Below, one piece after another: positions 35,253-41,646 of a stretch of DNA of 41,646 bases; the stretch's first letter is position 1; every line of letters starts with the position of its first letter. Source of the DNA: an uncultured Pseudomonadales bacterium (GTDB lineage: Bacteria > Pseudomonadota > Gammaproteobacteria > Pseudomonadales > Pseudohongiellaceae); assembly GCA_949430125.1 (NCBI GenBank), contig CASQMQ010000052.1, forward strand, positions 1 through 41,646. Reading direction: 5' to 3'. The notes beneath the pieces are model-generated. The model made no database searches. It was not told the DNA's origin and saw only the letters and a list, made by a program, of their open reading frames with translations. The translations under genes and the position numbers were made by a program.

Positions 35253-36254
35253 TTATAGATTAGCCTCGAACCACAATGAGAGGCGGCGGCCGGCGAGTGC
35301 GAGACGCAGTCGTGCGTGATACTTCATCGACTCGACATAGTCATCACTAAGATTAAATTTGGGTAGTTCATCTAGAGATACATCCGAATGCGCGATCGCC
35401 GACTTCATCTCTTCGGTATAGATGGTGTTGAGCAAGAGCGCTCGGCTTTCCTGCATCCAGAGAGACCAATCCATATAATCTTGTTGTTCCATTCTTTCAA
35501 GCGTCCTGGAATGCTGCCTTATTATAGCTTCGGTATTTTGATTGACTCCGTCACTCCCCAACGCTCTGTCCCAGCGAGCATGAAGATTTCTTCCATCGGT
35601 CTTGATGCCGTTACCTCCCCGATCCCCAGTTGAAAATCGATTTGTTGAATATAGTGACCCTGTATGCAGTGGTTGATGTATGTCGCCGATCAAATGTAAA
35701 ACCCAACAAAGGGCAACGGCACGCCGCGGCAATGAAGCCTGCGAATCGGCAAGTAGGGTCGTGTTGTAGTCTAGCGCGGCCATCACATTGTCGACGTTTT
35801 CCTCATTGCGAATATCTAGGGCGTTCGTACCCATAATATCATCGAAGGGAGCGACCCCAATATAGGTGTTTCCTTGCGCCTGAGCCTGACCCCTTAGCCA
35901 GGCGCCGTCGATATAGTGCCAGCTGGCCCGGTTGTATAGCCCTCTTGCAGCCCCGGGCAGTCCGCGGGTGATGTCGGGCCAGAATGCTGCCTGACCTAGA
36001 AGCCAAGCAAATCGGACTTCTTCACTGCTGCTAGCAATGGAGGCTGGCATCTGTCCCAAGAAGTCTTGCTGATAGCGGGGGTGTTGCTGCAAGATTTTAA
36101 GTAACTCAGTCTTCGAGTTATCACTCAGATAGTTGCTCGCTATCGCCGCCGACACTCGGTGTCCAACAGAGTCCCAGGCCAGCGCGCCCTGCATAGACAG
36201 TAATGCTAAGCAGGTGAGCAGTGCTAGTAGATTTTTTTTACGTGAGCAGGGCAT
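35253..36254 (-). CDS. S1/P1-type nuclease, exported
   Basis: This 333-residue protein has a signal peptide cleaved after ALA (residue 26). The mature protein starts with Trp27, the N-terminal zinc ligand typical of S1/P1 nucleases (WDSVGHR, with His32). Further ligands appear in HYIDGAW, VLHLIGDIHQPLHTG and NLHARWD. These trinuclear-zinc enzymes degrade single-stranded nucleic acids and 3'-nucleotides, here in the periplasm or outside the cell, probably for phosphate or nucleoside scavenging. It lies 61 bases downstream of livF and could be co-transcribed with the importer. Confidence 0.88.
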   Translation of the reverse strand: MPCSRKKNLLALLTCLALLSMQGALAWDSVGHRVSAAIASNYLSDNSKTELLKILQQHPRYQQDFLGQMPASIASSSEEVRFAWLLGQAAFWPDITRGLPGAARGLYNRASWHYIDGAWLRGQAQAQGNTYIGVAPFDDIMGTNALDIRNEENVDNVMAALDYNTTLLADSQASLPRRAVALCWVLHLIGDIHQPLHTGSLYSTNRFSTGDRGGNGIKTDGRNLHARWDRALGSDGVNQNTEAIIRQHSRTLERMEQQDYMDWSLWMQESRALLLNTIYTEEMKSAIAHSDVSLDELPKFNLSDDYVESMKYHARLRLALAGRRLSLWFEANL

Positions 36255-36315
36255 GTTGTGCTACTCGTAAGGATGGAGGCCAATAGCGCAGTGCTTTAGA
36301 TCGGTTCGGGTCACA

Positions 36316-36663
36316 TTAGACTTCGAGCCATTCTGCTTTTACATCGTTCGCTTGAAGCAGACTGTCTGGGGTTCCCTCGTAGACTACCTTCCCATGGCCC
36401 ATGACGTAGAGACGGTTTGAAATTTTTAAGGCGATTGATAATTTCTGTTCCACCAATAATATAGATACACCTCGCTTTGCGATTTCCTGCAGTAATTGCG
36501 CAAGCTGCTCGACTATCTTTGGGGCTAGGCCTTCGGTCGGCTCATCGATCATGATCATATCAGGGTCGCCCATTAGCGTGCGGCACATGCATAACATTTG
36601 TTGCTCGCCACCACTTAGCGCCCCGCCGGGAACGTCAGCACGCTCAGCTAAATTTGGGAACAT
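36316..36663 (-). CDS. livF: LivF-type ABC ATPase, C-terminal part (frameshifted gene)
   Basis: This is the second half of livF. It holds the signature GGALSGGEQQML, the Walker B IMIDEPTEGL, and the ILLVEQKLS segment with Gln at the H-loop position, which is normal for LivF. Sensible coding extends upstream beyond the ATG at 36663 as EIEHLTGRWDIDEIFSMFPNL to about 36712. So the ATG is not a true start and the frame belongs to the preceding segment. Confidence 0.82.
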   Translation of the reverse strand: MFPNLAERADVPGGALSGGEQQMLCMCRTLMGDPDMIMIDEPTEGLAPKIVEQLAQLLQEIAKRGVSILLVEQKLSIALKISNRLYVMGHGKVVYEGTPDSLLQANDVKAEWLEV

Positions 36664-37010
36664 GCTAAATATCTCATCGATATCCCAGCGACCTGTGAGG
36701 TGTTCGATTTCATGCCGAGTACAAGATTCTGCCGGACGGTCAGTGTAGGAAAGATGTCACGATTCTCCGGAACGTAACCCAGGCCTAAGTGTGCGATCTC
36801 AAAACTCTTTTTGCCTGCTATCTCTTGCCCTTTAAATTGAATAGAACCCTGAGGCTCGACTTCACCCATGATGGTTTTGACAGTTGTGGAACGACCGACA
36901 CCGTTACGCCCAAGCAGGCTAACGATCTCGCCCTCGGCAACTTGAAAATTGACGCCTTGCAGGATGTGGCTCTTGCCGTAGAAGGCATGAAGGTCGCTTA
37001 CTTTAAGCAC
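36648..37010 (-). CDS. livF: LivF-type ABC ATPase, N-terminal part (frameshifted gene)
   Basis: The likely start is GTG at 37010, overlapping the last eight bases of livG (VLKVSDLHAFYGKSHILQG). The frame contains the Walker A region LLGRNGVGRSTTVKTIMG, in which the invariant Lys is Arg. The Q-loop region GLGYVPENRDIFPTLTVRQN follows. Homology stops after LVLGM near 36712. One extra G there (ATGGAAATC instead of ATGAAATC) joins it to the next segment, giving a normal LivF of 231 residues. It energises uptake of branched-chain amino acids or related compounds. Confidence 0.82.
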   Translation of the reverse strand: MLKVSDLHAFYGKSHILQGVNFQVAEGEIVSLLGRNGVGRSTTVKTIMGEVEPQGSIQFKGQEIAGKKSFEIAHLGLGYVPENRDIFPTLTVRQNLVLGMKSNTSQVAGISMRYLACSQI

Positions 37011-37752
37011 TGTGCACCTCGCCGAGATAGGCTTCTTGAACCTTGGAATTGGCGCGGATTTTTGTCGGCTCGTCTGTTGCGATAATTTCGCCATAGACAA
37101 GGACGGAGATGCGATCCGCCACATCGAATATGATGTTCATATCGTGCTCGACCATGATCAAAGTCTTGCCCTCGGTAATTTTCCGGATCAGCTCGACCGC
37201 TTTCTGCGCCTCGCTATGGCTCATGCCAGCAACCGGTTCATCCAGCATTATAAGTTCTGAGCCACTTGATATGGCAACACCCAGCTCTAGGGCTCTCAGT
37301 TCTGCGTAAGCGAGCTCTCCGGAAGGAAACTTTGCCCTGTCAGCTAGGCCGATCTGATCGAGTACATGCATGGCCTCATCGTTCAATTCTGTTTGCTGGC
37401 CTAGCAGATGCCAGAAGGAATAGCCGTAACCCTTCGACCAGAACAAAGCACAACGAATATTTTCGAATACGCTCATGCGCTGGAATATATTGGTAACCTG
37501 AAAGCTGCGCGCGAGACCCATCCTTGCGATCTCATAGGGCGGCTTGTTCTCGATTTGCTGTCCCTTGAAGCATATGCTGCCGGCGGTTACGTTATAGCGC
37601 CCGCTGATGAGATGGAATAGCGTGGATTTTCCGGCACCATTGGGTCCGATGATAGCGTGCTTCTCGCCCTCGACTATATCGAGCGAGACGCCACGAATAA
37701 TTTCAGTGATGCCAAAATTTTTCTTTACATCTTTAAGGGAAAGAATAGCCAT
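37003..37752 (-). CDS. livG: LivG-type ABC ATPase
   Basis: This 249-residue ATPase has an intact Walker A (GPNGAGKSTLF, about 37-47), Walker B (IMLDEPVAGM) and H-loop His (MVEHDMN). The signature normally reads LAYGQQ or LSYGEQ in LivG. Here it is LAYAELRALELG, with the glycine replaced by alanine. The ATP site formed by this signature with LivF's Walker A is thus abnormal on both sides. The reciprocal site looks canonical. It partners LivF, LivM and LivH, and lies three bases after livM. Confidence 0.87.
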   Translation of the reverse strand: MAILSLKDVKKNFGITEIIRGVSLDIVEGEKHAIIGPNGAGKSTLFHLISGRYNVTAGSICFKGQQIENKPPYEIARMGLARSFQVTNIFQRMSVFENIRCALFWSKGYGYSFWHLLGQQTELNDEAMHVLDQIGLADRAKFPSGELAYAELRALELGVAISSGSELIMLDEPVAGMSHSEAQKAVELIRKITEGKTLIMVEHDMNIIFDVADRISVLVYGEIIATDEPTKIRANSKVQEAYLGEVHSA

Positions 37753-37755
37753 TCT

Positions 37756-38991
37756 CTAAGCCTCTTCTTCCTTGGGAATCGCATTGGCGGTCTCCCATGC
37801 GTCATTCAGTTGTACTAGAGACCTCTTAACTGCATAGAAGGCCCCGCCGGCAACGGCAAGGATAACGATCCAGGTAATTGGGCTGGCAGGATTGAGCTCG
37901 AGCCCGAGGTAGTGAAAAACCTCGTCTTCAATATGACTCATCTCAATCAGTGCGATGGCGCATAGTGTGAATAGCAATGCAGGAATAGCGGTGATTATGT
38001 AGGGCTTGATCAACAGCTTCATGTTGCCGCGAATCCAGGCTATTTGATGCATCATGATGAATCCGGCAAAGCCGCGTGGCAGATACATCACAGTTAATAG
38101 AAACATGATGCCGAGATACAGCATCCAAAGTTCTGAATAGTTGCTTAGCAGTGAGTTCATCAGTGTCAGCACAACGGCACCGATTATCGGGCCGATGAAA
38201 TAACCCAAGCCACCGATGTAGGCCATCAGGAGTACACGGCCCGAAGTTGCAGCGTTCAAATTTTCTTCGGTGATGAACTCATAATTAAGGGCAAACAGCC
38301 CGCCCGCTATTCCAGCGAACAGACCAGAGGCGCAGAAGGAGATGAAGCGGACCTTTCTCGAACTGTAGCCAATGAACTCGGCACGCTCGGGATTGTCACG
38401 TACTGCATTCGCCATTCTTCCTGCTGGAGTCTGCGTAAATAGATACATAAATAGCGTGGCGATGAAGGCCCAGACGGCGGCGACATAGTAGATTTCGATA
38501 TTCTGCGCAAAGTCGAAACCGAAAAACATCGGGCCGAAGGTGCGATCGCCGCTGATGCCAGCCTCGCCACCGAAGAAGCTGGAGAAGATAAGCGAAGAGG
38601 CCGCGATGAGCTCGCCAATGCCAAGTGAAATCATTGCGAATACGGTGCCGGCCTTGTGCGTGGAGAAGCTGCCAATAAATATTCCAGCGAGAAGACCGAA
38701 TAGACCTCCTATTAATGGAATCCAAAGAATAGAAAACACCATCGTCTCGAATTCGATGAGAATCAATGCGTGAACCGAGAGAAAACCACCTAAGCCGAAA
38801 TAGACGGCATGTCCGAAGGAGAGCATGCCGCCCTGGCCAAGTAGCATGTTGTAACTAAGGGCGAATACGATAGCTATAACCATCTGATTCAATATGGAGA
38901 TGGCAAGAATAGAGTCGAATACAAGTGGAAGCCCTAACAGCGCAATTAGAAAGGCAATCCAAATCGATGATTTCTTTAAGAGTGCCATCAT
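37756..38991 (-). CDS. livM: LivM-type ABC permease with C-terminal membrane extension
   Basis: This 411-residue inner-membrane permease has the typical LivM core: LSYNMLLGQGGMLSFGHAVYFGLGGF near 45-70, and a cytoplasmic coupling region around RDNPERAEFIGYSSRKVRF near 210. The family's usual length is about 300-350 residues. The last 80 or so residues here add two further membrane segments (LLFTLCAIALIEM and TWIVILAVAGGAFY) and an acidic tail. Its start overlaps the end of livH by four bases. Confidence 0.86.
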   Translation of the reverse strand: MMALLKKSSIWIAFLIALLGLPLVFDSILAISILNQMVIAIVFALSYNMLLGQGGMLSFGHAVYFGLGGFLSVHALILIEFETMVFSILWIPLIGGLFGLLAGIFIGSFSTHKAGTVFAMISLGIGELIAASSLIFSSFFGGEAGISGDRTFGPMFFGFDFAQNIEIYYVAAVWAFIATLFMYLFTQTPAGRMANAVRDNPERAEFIGYSSRKVRFISFCASGLFAGIAGGLFALNYEFITEENLNAATSGRVLLMAYIGGLGYFIGPIIGAVVLTLMNSLLSNYSELWMLYLGIMFLLTVMYLPRGFAGFIMMHQIAWIRGNMKLLIKPYIITAIPALLFTLCAIALIEMSHIEDEVFHYLGLELNPASPITWIVILAVAGGAFYAVKRSLVQLNDAWETANAIPKEEEA

Positions 38992-39938
38992 TCTTCTCGC
39001 TTACCCAACAAGCCAGTCGGCCTAAAGATCAGCACTAGAACCAGTAACAGATACGGTAATACCGGAGCAATCTGCGGAAGATTCATCGTCCAGAGATCGT
39101 TCAGCGGATGACTACGATCGAAGGAGATGCCTAACAAGTTGAGTAAGTCAGGCATGCCGACATCGGAGGCAATCGCATAGGACTGCAGCAAGCCTATTAA
39201 TAACGATGCGATAAAAGCGCCGGCAAGAGAACCCAAGCCACCAATCACTACGATGACAAACACGATACTACCCAACACAGCTGCCATGCCAGGGAATGTG
39301 GTGAGAACGGGGCCGGCAATTACGCCCGCTAAACCTGCTAGCGCCGTGCCCATGCCGAACACGCCCATAAATATCAGCGGCACATTGTGGCCGAGATTCG
39401 ACACTGTTTGCGGATGAGTGATTGCTGCTTGAATGATAATACCGACTCGACTCTTGGTGAGTACGTAGTACAGCGCGATAAAGATGGCAATGGAGATCGC
39501 CATCATGAAGCCGCGATAGGCGGAGAACTCTTGTCCGAAGAGGGTAAATAAAGGGAAGTCTAAGAGGTCGGGGGTTTGGTAGTTCTTCGTGTCGCGACCC
39601 CAGAAAAACTGGATGGCTTCTTCGATGAGGAAGGCTAGCCCGAATGTAAACACGAGTTCTGCAACGTGCCCGGAGGCATGAACCTTTCTTAGGCCATAGC
39701 GCTCGACTAGAGCACCTAACACGCCGACAATGAGGGGAGCGAAAATTAGTCCGCCCCAGAACCCAAAATAGAGGCTAAGAGAGTAGGCGAAGTAGGCGCC
39801 GAGCATATAAAAACTGGCGTGGGCGAAATTCAATACACCCATCATGCTGAATATCAGTGTTAGCCCGCTGGCTAGCATGAACAGCAAAAATCCGGTAACG
39901 AGGCCATTCAGAGTGGCAAAAATAAAAACTTCTAGCAT
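38988..39938 (-). CDS. livH: LivH-type ABC permease
   Basis: This 316-residue inner-membrane permease has eight or so membrane helices. It has the LivH motifs GLTLIFSMMGVLNFAHASFYMLGAY near 26-50 and RVGIIIQAAITHPQTVSNLGHNV near 167-189, and ends in a hydrophobic segment plus RPTGLLGKREE. It forms the translocation pore together with LivM. It follows the binding-protein gene by 84 bases. Confidence 0.88.
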   Translation of the reverse strand: MLEVFIFATLNGLVTGFLLFMLASGLTLIFSMMGVLNFAHASFYMLGAYFAYSLSLYFGFWGGLIFAPLIVGVLGALVERYGLRKVHASGHVAELVFTFGLAFLIEEAIQFFWGRDTKNYQTPDLLDFPLFTLFGQEFSAYRGFMMAISIAIFIALYYVLTKSRVGIIIQAAITHPQTVSNLGHNVPLIFMGVFGMGTALAGLAGVIAGPVLTTFPGMAAVLGSIVFVIVVIGGLGSLAGAFIASLLIGLLQSYAIASDVGMPDLLNLLGISFDRSHPLNDLWTMNLPQIAPVLPYLLLVLVLIFRPTGLLGKREE

Positions 39939-40022
39939 GCTGGCCTTAGCATTTAATTGCTTTTAACTGTCTTTTTATGGCTTTCGATTTGGCTCTTATA
40001 TTAATTCTAACTGTTAGAAATC

Positions 40023-41306
40023 TCAACGACTAGGTCGTCTCATCTGACAGCTGGATTCTACCATCGTCTCTTCTAGTGGGACCTGGTATTCAGTAACGAG
40101 TCCCCAGCCAGAATTGTCTGCATCGAATTCAACTCCCTCATCGGTGTGCACAGAAACGCTCAACCTCTGAAAAATTTGATGATCTTGAGCGCGCATCCAT
40201 ATCTCTTCGCCACCCATGGTAGTAAACCGCATATCTTCTAAAGCCAAAGCAACATCGTAGGGATCGGTGCTTTGAGTTTCCTCCATTGCTGCTACTACCA
40301 TCTGCAGAGCATTCACTATGCGGGGTTGAGTCACGTCGTAATTAGGGTGGGCTATTTTGAAGTCTCGATTGAATTGCTTTCGCGCTTCTGTGGGAAGTGG
40401 GTTGGCGACGCCGTTGTGTATTAGTCGAATCTTGTTTTTGCCACCTTCTCCGAGTGTTGCTGTTATTCCGTCATAGGCGGCATAGAAAGTATAGATAGGT
40501 ATGTCGAGGCCTGAGTCGATAATGGATCTGGCCAGTGAAACCATGTCGGCTCCAAAGTTGCCCGTAACAACGGCGTCTGCGCCGGAGGAAACAATTTTGG
40601 TGACATAAGGAGTGAAGTCCTTAACTTGGCCGATAGGATGAAATTCATTGCCCACTATTTCGATGTCTGGACGTTTCTCATTGATCAGCTTAATAGTTGT
40701 GTCTGATACAACCTGCCCGAAAGAATAGTCCTGACCGATTATATACATGCTCGATATGTCAGGATCGGCAGCGATGAAGTCAGTTAGAATGTTTAACTTC
40801 ATATTGGCATGTGCATCGAATCGAAAGTGCCAGAAGCTGCAGTTGTCTTCAGTAAGGATGGGGTCAACAGCGGAGTAATTGATCTGCAAAACTTCTTGTC
40901 CGGGGTTGCGGCGATTGTGTCGAGAAATTGTCTGACTCAGAGTGCTGGCAACGGCGGAACTATTTCCTTGAAAAATTATCTGAATTTCTTCGCTTACTGC
41001 CCTGCGAAATTGCAGCTGAGTTTCGTTCGGACTCTGCTTATTATCTAGTGACACGACCTCGATCATGCGTCCGCCCAATATGCCGCCCTTGGAATTGTAG
41101 AAATAGTCGGCTGCGAATTCTAAGATTGTTCTACCGGTGTTGCCGATTGATGCGAAAGTTCCAGAGAGTGGATCCATGAAGGCTATTCGCACCGGTTCTT
41201 GGGCTGAGCTAGTGCTACTAATGATGAATGCGCAGCCCAGACTGATGGCCAGCAGTGGCTTGCGAAATGAGCCGAAAATCTTGGTGAGCAGTAGAGATTT
41301 TTTCAT
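40023..41306 (-). CDS. Branched-chain amino acid-type ABC transporter substrate-binding protein
   Basis: This 427-residue periplasmic binding protein is of the LivJ-like (Peripla_BP_6) class. A signal peptide ends near TSSAQ (about residue 36). The mature protein starts VRIAFMDPLSGTFASIGN, the classic opening that forms the ligand pocket. Many members bind amino acids, others bind amides, aromatic acids or urea; the ligand is not evident. The ATG at 41306 is preferred over an upstream TTG at 41312, though neither has a strong ribosome-binding site. It is first in the importer operon. Confidence 0.86.
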   Translation of the reverse strand: MKKSLLLTKIFGSFRKPLLAISLGCAFIISSTSSAQEPVRIAFMDPLSGTFASIGNTGRTILEFAADYFYNSKGGILGGRMIEVVSLDNKQSPNETQLQFRRAVSEEIQIIFQGNSSAVASTLSQTISRHNRRNPGQEVLQINYSAVDPILTEDNCSFWHFRFDAHANMKLNILTDFIAADPDISSMYIIGQDYSFGQVVSDTTIKLINEKRPDIEIVGNEFHPIGQVKDFTPYVTKIVSSGADAVVTGNFGADMVSLARSIIDSGLDIPIYTFYAAYDGITATLGEGGKNKIRLIHNGVANPLPTEARKQFNRDFKIAHPNYDVTQPRIVNALQMVVAAMEETQSTDPYDVALALEDMRFTTMGGEEIWMRAQDHQIFQRLSVSVHTDEGVEFDADNSGWGLVTEYQVPLEETMVESSCQMRRPSR

Positions 41307-41598
41307 AAGCAATGCGGTACTTTTTGTAGTTATAGTGTGGCTACCTGCTAGGGTAACGGCAACGAATATCGACAGTAACCTAGTAGCCAGCGTGAATCAA
41401 GATATCAGCATCCCTATGCGACAAGAGGGCAGAATCCTCCGCTGATCTGGTAGCTAATTCTTTTGATTTCAATCTGTTGCGACTTGCGGCTGTTATACAG
41501 GCCCGAACCGAATATACTTCCCTCACGAGTCGTTAGGTTGGTCCAGCTTAGCTGCTCAATCGGCATCCTCCACCGGTAAATAACTAGCTGAATGTCTA
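41307..41598. promoter_or_regulatory. Divergent intergenic region between the importer operon and arfB
   Basis: No gene seen. It should hold promoters for both directions. No convincing -35/-10 pair could be fixed by eye. Confidence 0.3.
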
Positions 41599-41646
41599 AT
41601 GGTTAAAATCGCAGAATCCGAGATCGAATTTACCGCTATTCGTGCC
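41599..41646 (+). CDS. arfB: Alternative ribosome-rescue factor ArfB, first 16 codons
   Basis: An ATG at 41599 opens a frame to the window edge reading MVKIAESEIEFTAIRA. ArfB (YaeJ) begins with the pattern I-x-E-x-E-L/I-x-x-T-A-I-R-A immediately before its GGQ loop. The match is short but distinctive. The factor is a peptidyl-tRNA hydrolase that rescues stalled ribosomes. The rest of the gene is outside the window. Confidence 0.65.
   Translation, partial: MVKIAESEIEFTAIRA

Noticed and set aside
37011-37124. Longer N-terminus for LivF starting near 37124
   Set aside because: It lies entirely inside livG in another frame and does not resemble LivF. The GTG at 37010 gives the normal family start.
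1-41646. CRISPR arrays, tRNA or rRNA genes, insertion sequences, prophage
   Set aside because: No regularly spaced repeats, cloverleaf or rRNA signatures, transposase or integrase frames were seen.

Overview
The window looks like chromosomal DNA from a free-living, probably marine, gammaproteobacterium. Pointers are a Pal lipoprotein, a large TonB-dependent receptor with a Fur-type box, a stand-alone TfoX N-terminal protein, and an unusually rich set of acyl-CoA dehydrogenases. No rRNA, tRNA, phage, transposase or CRISPR was seen. The genus assignment is inference only.

Layout. 1-6.5 kb: edge-truncated amidohydrolase, sodium:solute symporter, ThDP-dependent decarboxylase/acetolactate-synthase-like enzyme, TfoX-N protein, secreted protein of unknown function, aldo/keto reductase. 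6.5-10 kb: an orphan strong terminator hairpin with no gene in front of it, a frameshifted DUF4105 membrane protein, an HSL-type alpha/beta hydrolase, and pal. 10.2-15.4 kb: a five-gene operon of two acyl-CoA dehydrogenases (alpha/beta-type pair), a histidine-phosphatase-fold protein, an APH-fold kinase of the LvaA/ACAD10-11 type, and an SDR. 15.5-17.1 kb: membrane protein plus exported spermidine-synthase-like protein. 17.2-28.8 kb: a classical acyl-CoA dehydrogenase divergent from a beta-oxidation operon (thiolase, FadJ-like fusion, Zn alcohol dehydrogenase, a second alpha/beta acyl-CoA dehydrogenase pair). A broken prolyl-4-hydroxylase-like gene, a zinc peptidase, DUF2237, a YdcZ-type membrane protein and an SGNH hydrolase follow. 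29-31 kb: exported VOC protein and a frameshifted luciferase-like monooxygenase. 31.4-34.8 kb: TonB-dependent receptor, frameshifted, ending in a near-perfect terminator. 35.2-41.3 kb: S1/P1 nuclease and a complete Liv-type ABC importer (F, G, M, H, binding protein), with livF frameshifted. The last 48 bases are the start of arfB.

Together the genes suggest import of organic acids or amino-acid-like compounds (Liv system, symporter) and their activation and degradation through several beta-oxidation modules. One module carries a kinase of the family that phosphorylates 4-hydroxyacyl-CoA. Five genes carry single-base indels at or beside short homopolymers. That density points to consensus-sequence error at least as much as to real gene decay. 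The P4H-like gene is different: it lost a block containing its iron ligands.
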